Below the pieces are notes generated by a model. That model worked only from the letters and a program-made list of their open reading frames with translations. It had not been told where the DNA came from and made no database searches. A DNA stretch of 29,690 nt, taken from the IMG/VR virus record IMGVR_UViG_3300042547_000498, positions 1-29,690 of that record. One strand, written 5' to 3'. Every line of letters begins with the position of its first letter. The first letter of the stretch is position 1. Source of the DNA: a virus. The position numbers and the translations under genes were made by a program. Shown here one piece after another: positions 7,045 to 13,993 of the stretch.

Positions 7045-9273
7045 ATGCCTAGAAACGGATCAGGTACATACACACTGCCCGCCGGTAACCCGGTCGAGCC
7101 GGGCACAGTCATTGAAGCAAGCTGGGCAAACACCACGCTTGAAGACCTTGCCACAGAGATGACCGACTCTCTCTCGCGTACGGGCGAGGGTGGCATGCTG
7201 GCTCCGTTCCGATTAGCCGACGGCGCACAGGCAACGCCTGGCATTTCGTGGCTGAACGAAACGTCGAGCGGCTTTTACCGCGCTGGCTCGGGTGAGATGT
7301 GGGCAACGGTACTTGGCACCCGCGTTTTGCAATACACCGCCAACGGCGTATTGGTGCCGACGGGCCGTACGTTTACTTCGCAGGGCAACGCCACGGTCGG
7401 CGGTACGCTCGGCGTGACAGGTAATGCAACGTTCTCCGGCACCGCTGCTGTTACTGGCAACACGACCGTTGGCGGTACGTTGGGAGTTACGGGAAACACC
7501 ACCGTTGGCGGAAATTTGGCCGTTACTGGTGCGATTACCTCTACGGGTGGAGTTTCGGGCAACTTTACAATTACTGGCGGCACGATCAACAACGCCTCAA
7601 TTGGCGCTACAACGCCTGCCGCTGCCACGTTTACGAATTTAACCGCTACTGGCGCTGCATCGCTTGGCGATGCGATTAGCGCGACGGGCGGCACGATCAA
7701 TGGTGTGACGATTGGTGCTGTGAACCGTGCTGCTGGTAACTTCACGACCGTCAACGCCAATAGCGGCATCACCGGCACTTTGACCGGCAACGTCACGGGT
7801 AACGTGACGGGCAACGTCACCGGCAACGTGACGGGCGATGTGGCGGGTAACGTCACCGCTGTTAGCGGCACCTCAACTTTCAACAACGTCACGATCAACG
7901 GCTCGCTCGACATGACGAGCGGCGTTATCTCCAACCTCGTTGCGCCGACTGCTGATAGCGACGCTGCCAACAAGGCATACGTTGACCAGGTGGCGCAAGG
8001 CTTGGATGCAAAAGCGTCGTGCGGCGCGGCGACGACGGCCAACATCACGCTGTCTGGTACACAGACCATCGACGGCGTTGCCGTCACGGCGGGTCAGCGC
8101 GTGTTGGTGAAGAACCAGACCAGCGCGGCAGAGAACGGCATTTATGTCGCTGCTGCTGGCGCGTGGAGTCGCTCGGCAGATGCCAACACCTGGGACGAGC
8201 TTGTCTCGGCGTTTGTGTTTGTTGAAGACGGCACGACTAACGACGACAGCGGCTGGGTTTGTTCTATCTCACCGGGTGGCACACTTGGCGTGACGGCTGT
8301 CACCTGGGTGCAGTTCTCCGGCGCAGGCCAAATCAACGCAGGCGCGGGTCTGACCAAGACCGGCAACACGCTCAACGTCGGCACGGCGTCTGCCTCGCGC
8401 ATCGTTGTCAATGCGGATGACATCGATCTTGCGACGACAGGCGTCGCCGCTAACACCTACAAGTCGGTGACGGTCGATGCCTACGGTCGTGTGACGGCTG
8501 GCACTAACCCGACGACGCTGGCTGGCTACGGCATCGTTGATGCCTACACGATCGCCCAGGTTGACAGCCTCTTTGGCAGCACGACCTCCGCGGCTGCGTC
8601 TGCTGCTGCTGCTGCGTCTAGCGCGTCGGCTGCATCAACCAGCGCGTCGAATGCTTCTACGTCGGCCAGCAACGCAGCGTCGTCTGCTAACGCCGCGGCT
8701 GCGTCGTTCGACTCGTTCGATGATCGGTACCTTGGCGCGAAGGCGTCTGACCCGACTGTCGACAACGACGGTAACCCGCTTATCACTGGTGCGTTGTACT
8801 TCAACACGACGCTCAATGAAATGCGTGTCTACACTGGCTCTGTTTGGCTCGCGGCCTACCTGCCTCCGACTTCGTTTGTTCAAGGCCCAGTGTCGGCTAC
8901 CGACAACGCGATTGCGCGTTACGATGGTACCACGGGCAAGCTAATTCAGAACAGCCTTGCAACGATTGACGACGCAGGCAACGTTACCGCGACAAGCTTC
9001 ATTGGCCCGCTCACGGGCAATGTCACAGGTGACGTATCTGGTACCGCAGCAAATGTTACCGGCACGGTGGCAGTTACGAACGGCGGTACGGGCCAAACGT
9101 CGTTTACTGATGGTCAGTTGCTGATCGGCAACTCGACCGGCAGCACGCTGACGAAATCCACGCTCACGGCGGGCAGTGGAATCACGATTACCAACGGCAA
9201 CGGCAGCATCACTATTGCTACCGCTGGCGGCGGCACGCCGGATTTCATTGTTCAGTCTTACGGAATCGTTTGA
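7045..9273 (+). CDS. Long tail fibre protein
   Basis: The protein has 742 residues and a strong Shine-Dalgarno (AGGAGACGGTA) before ATG 7045. The N-terminal ~100 residues (TYTLPAGNPVEPGTVIEASWANTTLEDLATEMTDSLSRTGEGG, given as region 8-50) are the virion-attachment type found in many podovirus fibres. They are followed by TVGGTLGVTGN-type beta repeats (~115-200) and a run of TGNV tetrapeptides. The middle has a fibre module of the form ITLSGTQTIDGVAVTAGQRVLV...NGIYV, ending in WVQFSGAG. After a TLAGYGI.DAYT element comes an Ala/Ser coiled-coil-like stretch (~515-555), a DRYLGAKASDP...GALYFNTT domain and a last beta repeat region. It lacks its own chaperone, while an S74 domain is present in the upstream internal protein. 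It most likely binds the host surface. Confidence 0.93.
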   Translation: MPRNGSGTYTLPAGNPVEPGTVIEASWANTTLEDLATEMTDSLSRTGEGGMLAPFRLADGAQATPGISWLNETSSGFYRAGSGEMWATVLGTRVLQYTANGVLVPTGRTFTSQGNATVGGTLGVTGNATFSGTAAVTGNTTVGGTLGVTGNTTVGGNLAVTGAITSTGGVSGNFTITGGTINNASIGATTPAAATFTNLTATGAASLGDAISATGGTINGVTIGAVNRAAGNFTTVNANSGITGTLTGNVTGNVTGNVTGNVTGDVAGNVTAVSGTSTFNNVTINGSLDMTSGVISNLVAPTADSDAANKAYVDQVAQGLDAKASCGAATTANITLSGTQTIDGVAVTAGQRVLVKNQTSAAENGIYVAAAGAWSRSADANTWDELVSAFVFVEDGTTNDDSGWVCSISPGGTLGVTAVTWVQFSGAGQINAGAGLTKTGNTLNVGTASASRIVVNADDIDLATTGVAANTYKSVTVDAYGRVTAGTNPTTLAGYGIVDAYTIAQVDSLFGSTTSAAASAAAAASSASAASTSASNASTSASNAASSANAAAASFDSFDDRYLGAKASDPTVDNDGNPLITGALYFNTTLNEMRVYTGSVWLAAYLPPTSFVQGPVSATDNAIARYDGTTGKLIQNSLATIDDAGNVTATSFIGPLTGNVTGDVSGTAANVTGTVAVTNGGTGQTSFTDGQLLIGNSTGSTLTKSTLTAGSGITITNGNGSITIATAGGGTPDFIVQSYGIV
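7783..7854 (+). repeat. Six 12-bp tandem repeats encoding TGNV-type units
   Basis: Six successive 12-base units of the type ACSGGYAACGTS encode T-G-N-V, with the last two varying to T-G-D-V and A-G-N-V. A shorter related run (TGNVTGDVSG) recurs near 9010-9050. Such repeats in a fibre gene can expand or contract by slippage or recombination. Confidence 0.85.
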
Positions 9274-9284
9274 GGTAAAAATTT

Positions 9285-9668
9285 ATGTCTACAGCAGCAC
9301 AATACGCATCAACCGTCCGCACAGCACAAGCGACAGTTTCCGTTGCAAATACTGCTCGTAATGGTACTGGCACGATTGTCACGGTGTTTACTGCCGGGGC
9401 TAGTGGGTCTCGCATTGACGACATCTACATCACGGCAACCGGCACCGCGACGGCAGGTGTTGTTCGACTGTTTTTGAACGACGGTACCAATACTTACCTG
9501 TGGAAAGAAAATCTGGTTACTGCAACTACGCCAAGTACGACAGTTGCTGTGTTTCAGGCGGTTCTTTTGAACCAAGCATTGGTTCTGCAATCTGGTTGGT
9601 CACTTCGCGCCAGCACTAACAACGCTGAGACGTTCAATATTCAAGTGACCCGCGCAGGAGACTTCTGA
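9285..9668 (+). CDS. Small beta-rich phage protein in the fibre block
   Basis: The protein has 127 residues. The GAGG that precedes the ATG overlaps the stop region of the fibre gene. It is rich in Thr, Val and Ala with alternating beta-prone residues (GTIVTVFTAGASGSRIDDIYITATGTATAGVVRLFLNDG...YLWKENLV), and it ends in SGWSLRASTNNAETFNIQVTRAGDF. This type of small beta-sandwich-like protein often accompanies tail fibres. Its stop overlaps the start of the glycine-rich adhesin (TGATG), so the two are probably translated together. The function is unknown; a fibre accessory or head decoration role is possible. Confidence 0.85.
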   Translation: MSTAAQYASTVRTAQATVSVANTARNGTGTIVTVFTAGASGSRIDDIYITATGTATAGVVRLFLNDGTNTYLWKENLVTATTPSTTVAVFQAVLLNQALVLQSGWSLRASTNNAETFNIQVTRAGDF

Positions 9669-10705
9669 TGAATCCGGGTACTTTTCAAGGCGCAGGTACT
9701 GGGACGACGGGTGGCAGCATAACCGGCTATACCCAGACTCCGACCATTAGTACGTCACAAACACTCGCTGTTCCTAACGGAGTTCAGCGTATTGAAGCCC
9801 TGCTTGTTGGTGGCGGCGGCGGAGGTGCTTACGGTGCTGCTGGCGGTGGTGGGTTTGGTGGTGCTGCAATTATTGAAGTACCGATCACAGGCTACCCCCT
9901 TGTGATCGTTGTTGGCGCAGGCGGTAACAACGGAGATGGCGGCACAACAAAAGTTTATAGCGCAGGTACACTTTACGCTGCTGTAGGTGGGGGTGGCGGC
10001 AATAGCGGCGCAGGGAAATACGGCGGCGGTGGTGGTGGTGGTCAAGAAGGCTGGTTTGGCGGCGTTGGCGGTGCGCCGCCTATTGGAAAATTGCTTTGGA
10101 CTATCTACCCGGCTGTTGGCGGAGTTAACGCTAGTTTTTACAGCACCAACGGTAACGCACCTACTTTCGTCTGGGTTCCGGCTGGGTGCGGTGCGCCGGG
10201 GCTGTGGTCAAACGGTTATGGCACACGGTCTAGTGCTACTAACGGCACACTTGGCGGCGGAGGGGGCGGCGGTAGTGGCCTCACTGGCCCGGCTTTAGGT
10301 GGGGGCGGCGGCCGTTGGCTGGATAGCGTAGCCGGAAACTTTGGGGGTGGCGGTGGGTGCGGACTTCAATACGGCGGATCAGGCGGCGGTGGAAGCTTGG
10401 TATCCGCAGAGCCTGTGTGGGGCTATACCGGAAAGGCTGGCGGTGGCGGTACTGGCGGTAATTATTACAACGGCGGCGGTGGCGGCGGCGGCTTGCTTGG
10501 TGCTGGCGGTAATGGTTCCGGTGGAGAATTTATTGACCCAAATGGAAATACCCAACTTTGGGCACAAGGCGGTGCTGGCGGAAATGGGGGCGGCGGCGGC
10601 GGGTCGGGCAGCCAAAGTGGGTATTGGAACGGCAGCCAATGGGTCTATACGGGTGGCGGCGGCGTTGGCGGAAACGGTTTTGCAGCCATCCGCTTTTATT
10701 TCTGA
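9668..10705 (+). CDS. Glycine-rich receptor-binding (adhesin-like) tail protein
   Basis: The protein has 345 residues and overlaps the upstream stop by one base. The N-terminal ~30 residues are Thr/Gly-rich. From ~50 onward there are repeated poly-Gly blocks separated by short aromatic or hydrophobic segments (GGGGGGAYGAAGGGGFGGAAI; AVGGGGGNSG; GGGGGGGSGL), and the C-terminus is GVGGNGFAAIRFYF. This glycine-rich layout is known from distal tail-fibre adhesins in which Gly runs pack as polyglycine-II helices and variable loops contact the receptor; assignment to that class is by composition. Its place directly after the long fibre supports a host-range role. The Gly repeats also make it a plausible site of rapid variation. 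Confidence 0.85.
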   Translation: MNPGTFQGAGTGTTGGSITGYTQTPTISTSQTLAVPNGVQRIEALLVGGGGGGAYGAAGGGGFGGAAIIEVPITGYPLVIVVGAGGNNGDGGTTKVYSAGTLYAAVGGGGGNSGAGKYGGGGGGGQEGWFGGVGGAPPIGKLLWTIYPAVGGVNASFYSTNGNAPTFVWVPAGCGAPGLWSNGYGTRSSATNGTLGGGGGGGSGLTGPALGGGGGRWLDSVAGNFGGGGGCGLQYGGSGGGGSLVSAEPVWGYTGKAGGGGTGGNYYNGGGGGGGLLGAGGNGSGGEFIDPNGNTQLWAQGGAGGNGGGGGGSGSQSGYWNGSQWVYTGGGGVGGNGFAAIRFYF

Positions 10706-10714
10706 GGAACGAAA

Positions 10715-11149
10715 ATGTCTCGTTACGCAATAATTCAAAATGCTGTTATAGATAATGTAGTCATCGCTGACGCGGCGTTAGATGTTGGCGGTGAATGGGT
10801 TTGTATTGACGACATGATGCCTATGCCGGGTCCAGGCTGGATATATGAGAATGGTGCATTTGTCGCACCCCCTGCTGCGCTTCCTCCGCCCTCACTCTCA
10901 AAAATCATTACTAAAGTCGCGTTTCGCTTCCGCATGACTGACGCCGAATACGTCGCCGTCATTAATGCTGCTAAGAGTGATGTGGAAGTCGCAGCATGGG
11001 TGGAAACCTTCAACATGGTGTCGCAGATCGATCTGGACAACCAGCGGACGAAGGACGGCGTTGCAAACCTTGTCAGCAAGAACTTGCTCACGCAGGCGCG
11101 AGCCGACGAGATTTTGACTGCGCCTGTGCAGGATGGTGAACGACCGTAA
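10715..11149 (+). CDS. Tail fibre assembly-like / fibre accessory protein
   Basis: The protein has 144 residues. ATG 10715 is preceded by GAGGAACGAAA that overlaps the previous stop. The N-terminal half has the pattern YAIIQNAVIDNVVIAD...GGEWVCIDD...PGPGWIYENGAFVAPP, which is characteristic of small proteins encoded after phage fibres (KYALI..G.V.N....D....PGW.Y....F..P). The C-terminal half is helical (FRFRMTDAEYVAVINAAK....VAAWVETFNMVSQIDLDNQRT). Such proteins are usually called fibre assembly or fibre accessory proteins, and their biochemical role is mostly unproven. Position right after the adhesin fits. The next gene follows after 15 bases. Confidence 0.8.
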   Translation: MSRYAIIQNAVIDNVVIADAALDVGGEWVCIDDMMPMPGPGWIYENGAFVAPPAALPPPSLSKIITKVAFRFRMTDAEYVAVINAAKSDVEVAAWVETFNMVSQIDLDNQRTKDGVANLVSKNLLTQARADEILTAPVQDGERP

Positions 11150-11164
11150 GTTGAGAGGGGTGAC

Positions 11165-11344
11165 ATGAGCGACAAGCTGACAGAAGCCGAGATTGAGCAT
11201 ATCGCGGAGCGGGCTGCGGATAAGGCCATTGAAAAGGTCTACTCGCAGATTGGTAAATCAGTCGCGCAGAAGATCATCTGGATGATCGGCGTGGCAACGG
11301 TCGGCGTCTTCATGTTCATCTCCGGCAAAGAGGTGCTGAAGTAA
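11165..11344 (+). CDS. Small membrane protein (59 aa) in the lysis cassette
   Basis: ATG 11165 follows a GAGAGGGGTGAC leader, a good ribosome site, and the stop is TAA 11342-11344. The first ~32 residues form a charged amphipathic helix (KLTEAEIEHIAERAADKAIEKVYSQI). Residues ~36-54 (QKIIWMIGVATVGVFMFIS) form one membrane segment followed by a short charged tail. One-segment proteins with an N-terminal charged helix are frequent just before phage holins and may be accessory or antiholin proteins; that is inference. The TAATG overlap couples it to the next gene. Confidence 0.82.
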   Translation: MSDKLTEAEIEHIAERAADKAIEKVYSQIGKSVAQKIIWMIGVATVGVFMFISGKEVLK

Positions 11345-11496
11345 TGGACGTTGCAGAGCTTGCTTTGAAGGCATGGCCGGTGGTGCTGGGCATTATCACG
11401 CTCATCATCGTGTTGTCGAAGCTTGATCTGCGCGTCGCAGTGCTGGAAGAGAAGATGCGGGCGGCGTTTGACCTGATCAATAAAAAGGGCAAGTAG
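11344..11496 (+). CDS. Small membrane protein (50 aa) with N-terminal anchor and short coiled coil
   Basis: The start overlaps the previous stop (TAATG). The protein has one hydrophobic segment at ~9-25 (KAWPVVLGIITLIIVLS) followed by a heptad-like charged helix (LDLRVAVLEEKMRAAFDLI) and a basic tail. The topology of anchor then periplasmic or cytosolic helix is reminiscent of an inner-membrane spanin, but it is too short and has no lipoprotein partner nested with it, so I do not call it Rz. It is more likely a holin-associated protein. It is followed after 2 bases by the holin gene. Confidence 0.8.
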   Translation: MDVAELALKAWPVVLGIITLIIVLSKLDLRVAVLEEKMRAAFDLINKKGK

Positions 11497-11498
11497 CC

Positions 11499-11993
11499 AT
11501 GATGGAGATGCTCGGCGGCGGCGTATTGGGCAGCGTGCTAGGCGGTGTCTTCCGCTTGGTGCCGGAGTTTCTCAAGGCGTTTGATCGGAAGAACGAGCGG
11601 CAGCATGAGTTGTCGATGTTCGACCGGCAGTGCCGCCTGGAAGAGCAACGCGGGCAGCAGAAGCTCGCGGAGATTGGCGCTGCGCGTGACGCCGCGATTG
11701 ACGTTGGCGTCATTGACTCGTTCAAGGCGGCAATAGAACAGCAAACCGAGATGACCAAAGCCGCAGGCGGCTGGGTTGCGTCGCTCTCGGCCTCCGTTCG
11801 CCCCGTCATCACTTATTGGGTGTTGGCTATCTGGTCGTTTGTCCATGCCTGGTATGCCTACAACGCCTGGCATTCTGGCGCTGACGCAAAGACGGTCTTC
11901 ACGACGATGATGTCGGCTGACTTCGCTGCGCTGGTGGCTGGCACGTTGAACTACTGGTTCCTTGATCGGACGTTGGCGCGGCGAGGGCTGTAG
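11499..11993 (+). CDS. Holin, three-transmembrane gene-transfer-agent type
   Basis: The protein has 164 residues. The N-terminus is short and hydrophobic (GGGVLGSVLGGVFRLVPEFL), followed by a charged helix (~30-75). The region from ~88 reads AAGGWVASLSASVRPVITYWVLAIWSFVHAWYAYNAW, then a C-terminal hydrophobic segment (DFAALVAGTLNYWFLDR). The motif ASVRP(V/L)ITYW with a later FLDR is the pattern of the three-TM holin family first described from gene transfer agents (Pfam GTA_holin_3TM). Its product would form the inner-membrane lesion that releases the cytosolic lysozyme encoded next; the two genes overlap by one base (TAGTG). Confidence 0.85.
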   Translation: MMEMLGGGVLGSVLGGVFRLVPEFLKAFDRKNERQHELSMFDRQCRLEEQRGQQKLAEIGAARDAAIDVGVIDSFKAAIEQQTEMTKAAGGWVASLSASVRPVITYWVLAIWSFVHAWYAYNAWHSGADAKTVFTTMMSADFAALVAGTLNYWFLDRTLARRGL

Positions 11994-12433
11994 TGAATCT
12001 CGAGCTTGCCGTCACACTGTGCAAAGAATTTGAAGGCTTTCGCAGTAAAAGCTACTTGTGCCCAGCCGGCGTTGAAACGATTGGTTTTGGCAGTACGCGC
12101 TATCCAGACGGGCGCAAAGTAAAGCTCGACGATCCGCCAATTACGCGCACAGAAGCGGAAGAAATTTTGCGCTGGCAGCTCGAGCGCGAGTTCTTGCCAG
12201 GCGTGCTGCGTTTGTGTCCGACACTAATATCGCATCCGCAAGCTCTAAACGCGACCGTCGACTTTGCCTACAACCTAGGCACGGGCCGACTCCAAACGAG
12301 CACGTTGCGAAGACGCATTAACCAGGGCGATTGGGAAGGCGCCAAAGAGCAGCTCATGCGCTGGGTGCGAGGAGGCGGGCGAGTGCTGCCTGGTCTCGTG
12401 CGCCGGCGGCAAGCAGAGGCGGCGCTGTTATGA
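11993..12433 (+). CDS. Endolysin, glycoside hydrolase 24 lysozyme
   Basis: The protein has 146 residues and a GTG start overlapping the holin stop. It cleaves the N-acetylmuramic acid to N-acetylglucosamine bond of peptidoglycan. The active-site segment is E14-x8-C23-x5-T29 within EGFRSKSYLCPAGVETIGFG. The spacing equals the Glu-Asp-Thr triad of T4 lysozyme, but Cys stands in for Asp, a variant known in phage lysozymes. Later signatures are NATVDFAYNLGTGRLQTSTLRRRINQGD and a lysozyme-typical RWVRGGGRVLPGLVRRRQAEAALL end. There is no signal peptide or SAR segment, so export depends on the holin. Its last four bases overlap the next ATG. Confidence 0.93.
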   Translation: MNLELAVTLCKEFEGFRSKSYLCPAGVETIGFGSTRYPDGRKVKLDDPPITRTEAEEILRWQLEREFLPGVLRLCPTLISHPQALNATVDFAYNLGTGRLQTSTLRRRINQGDWEGAKEQLMRWVRGGGRVLPGLVRRRQAEAALL

Positions 12434-12726
12434 GGCGCGCTGGCATCCCCAAGCGATTCCAGTTGCTTGGGCATGTCATCACTGTGCGCATCCTGCCGCG
12501 ATCAAAATGGCGCCACGGTAAGGGAGTCGTCGGAATGTGGGAGCCGGAGAAGCTCCGCATCGACCTGCTATCGAATCCGATTGAGTCGCAACTTCAAGCA
12601 GTGTTCACGCACGAGCTTGTGCATGCGCTTCTTGATCACCTTTCACACGAGTTAAGCCACGACGAGGTATTCGTCGACCAGCTCGGACTTTTGTTACAAC
12701 AGGCGTTAACGACGTTTGAGGATTAG
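12430..12726 (+). CDS. Mini metalloprotease-like protein with tandem HExxH motifs
   Basis: The protein has 98 residues. A longer frame begins at 12331, but it would lie inside the lysozyme gene. ATG 12430 overlaps the lysozyme stop (ATGA) and has GAGGCGGCG upstream, so I use it. After a short beta-rich half (FQLLGHVITVRILP...GVVGMWEPEKLRIDLL) there is HELVH at 61-65, then HELSH at 73-77. Acidic E79 and D83 follow and could give a third zinc ligand. This layout resembles the zinc-binding core of SprT or ImmA/IrrE-type peptidases, but the protein is only the core. It may be a peptidase or an inactive metal-binding protein. Position in the lysis operon is unusual and the target is unknown. Confidence 0.8.
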   Translation: MRRAGIPKRFQLLGHVITVRILPRSKWRHGKGVVGMWEPEKLRIDLLSNPIESQLQAVFTHELVHALLDHLSHELSHDEVFVDQLGLLLQQALTTFED

Positions 12727-13740
12727 ATGCCGGCAGCGAAAGTATCGGACGAAGAGTTCATTCACCTTTGGCAGATGTATCAAGAGCCGACAAAGGTCGC
12801 TCGAGCTATCGGCGTCGACGCGCGCAACGTGCACAGCAGGCGCAAGACGATTGAAGCGAAGTACGGCGTTGTGCTCAAGAGCAGCAACCAAAGGCTGGCT
12901 GACGGCCGCAACGGCAGGGTTCGCCAGGCAATACAAGCGACCGCCGCGGCGCGCGCTCGCGACTACGAGCGCGAGATGCCGCTTGAGCTCAGCGACGGCG
13001 TAGTGCTCGTTGGCTCCGACGCCCACTACTGGCCCGGACTTGTTACGCGTGCACACCAGGCGTTCTGTCAGCTCGCGAAGGAGCTCAAGCCAGCGGCGGT
13101 GATTCTGAACGGCGACATCCTCGACGGCGCGAAGATATCGCGCCACCCGCGGATCATGTGGGAGAAGCAACCACACCTGAAGGACGAGCTGCACGCGGTG
13201 CAGGATCGATGCGCCGAGATTGAGCGAGCGGCCGGCAAGGCGCAGCTCATCCGCACGATTGGCAACCACGACGCGCGGTTTGAGAACTACCTGGCAGCGA
13301 ACGCGCCCGAGATGGAGGAGATGTCCGGCGCGACCCTGATCGACTACCTGCCGCGGTGGCGAGCGGGGTGGGCGGTGCACATCAACGGAGGAACAGACAG
13401 CTGGACCGTGATCCGGCACCGGCCGGTCGGCGGGGGATTGCACGCGGCGTACAACTCTACGCTGCGGTCTGGGGTGCACTATGTGCACGGCCACTTGCAC
13501 AAGCTGCAGTACACGCCCTGGGGCGATTACAGAGGTCGTCGGTACGGGGTGGACACTGGGAGCCTCGCGGAGGCGAAAGGGCCCCAGTTCGCTTATACGG
13601 AGGCCGGACCGCTTAATTGGGCGTCAGGCTTTGTTGTGCTAACGTACCACAGGGGGCGCTTACTCGAGCCAGAGCTGTGCGTGGTGCACGACGGTGAGGC
13701 GTGGTTTCGCGGGCATCGCGTTGGCAAGAAGGCTGCGTGA
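12727..13740 (+). CDS. Calcineurin-like metallophosphoesterase with N-terminal helix-turn-helix
   Basis: The protein has 337 residues. The ATG follows the previous stop directly, with TTGAGGATTAG in front. Residues ~6-48 (SDEEFIHLWQMYQEPTKVARAIGVDARNVHSRRKTIE) look like a helix-turn-helix. Residues ~90-260 carry the metallophosphoesterase motifs: D98-x-H100, GD at 129-130, GNHD at 179-182, H231, and GHLH at 255-258. The full set of metal ligands is present, so it should be active. The family hydrolyses phosphomono- or diesters, including nucleic acids in Mre11/SbcD-like members. The DNA-binding-like head suggests a nucleic acid substrate, by inference. It is the last rightward gene before attP. 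Confidence 0.92.
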   Translation: MPAAKVSDEEFIHLWQMYQEPTKVARAIGVDARNVHSRRKTIEAKYGVVLKSSNQRLADGRNGRVRQAIQATAAARARDYEREMPLELSDGVVLVGSDAHYWPGLVTRAHQAFCQLAKELKPAAVILNGDILDGAKISRHPRIMWEKQPHLKDELHAVQDRCAEIERAAGKAQLIRTIGNHDARFENYLAANAPEMEEMSGATLIDYLPRWRAGWAVHINGGTDSWTVIRHRPVGGGLHAAYNSTLRSGVHYVHGHLHKLQYTPWGDYRGRRYGVDTGSLAEAKGPQFAYTEAGPLNWASGFVVLTYHRGRLLEPELCVVHDGEAWFRGHRVGKKAA

Positions 13741-13756
13741 ATTCTTTGAGCGAGGG

Positions 13757-13777
13757 TGGGACGTAAATGGGACGTAA
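13757..13777 (+). promoter_or_regulatory. Integrase arm-type site, left (tandem decamer)
   Basis: Two copies of TGGGACGTAA with one A between them. The 21-base block is identical to the one at 13953-13973 and flanks the core on the other side, as expected for arm-type integrase binding sites. Confidence 0.78.
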
Positions 13778-13820
13778 CTCACGAAAAAGTGGGGTAGCGG
13801 GGTACACTCGGGTCCAAAGA

Positions 13821-13833
13821 AATCAATAACTTG
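13821..13833 (+). promoter_or_regulatory. Perfect IHF consensus, left of core
   Basis: AATCAATAACTTG matches WATCAANNNNTTR at every specified position. It lies between the left arm site and the core, where a bend is needed for intasome assembly. Confidence 0.72.
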
Positions 13834-13857
13834 CTGATTCTATTAAGGCCTGATACG

Positions 13858-13904
<47 letters not shown>

Positions 13905-13908
13905 ATTA

Positions 13909-13921
13909 AATCAACGACTTA
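13909..13921 (+). promoter_or_regulatory. Perfect IHF consensus, right of core
   Basis: AATCAACGACTTA matches WATCAANNNNTTR at every specified position and starts 5 bases after the tRNA CCA, between the core and the right arm site. Confidence 0.72.
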
Positions 13922-13935
13922 CGACGATTCCTCAA

Positions 13936-13953
13936 AATTAGAAAGTTCTAATT
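13936..13953. repeat. Perfect 8-bp-arm palindrome next to the right arm site
   Basis: AATTAGAA and TTCTAATT flank a 2-base centre, and the palindrome abuts the right arm repeat. It is A/T-rich unlike its surroundings. It could be an excisionase or accessory protein site in attP, or a hairpin ending transcription; neither is shown. Confidence 0.7.
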
Positions 13954-13973
13954 GGGACGTAAATGGGACGTAA
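13953..13973 (+). promoter_or_regulatory. Integrase arm-type site, right (tandem decamer)
   Basis: Exact 21-base copy of 13757-13777, in the same orientation, 196 bases away, just before the 3' end of the integrase gene. Confidence 0.78.
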
Positions 13974-13993
13974 GTCGCGCGGCTGGGACGCGA

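Noticed and set aside
7275-8087. Minus-strand Val/Pro/Thr-rich frame of 270 codons opposite the tail fibre
   Set aside because: A shadow of the fibre repeats (GNVTG and TVGGT read backwards).
7045-10705. Diversity-generating retroelement target in the fibre block
   Set aside because: No reverse transcriptase and no template/variable repeat pair found in the window.
11344-11496. Inner-membrane spanin (Rz-like)
   Set aside because: Anchor plus helix topology fits loosely, but it is only 50 residues and there is no nested or downstream lipoprotein partner.
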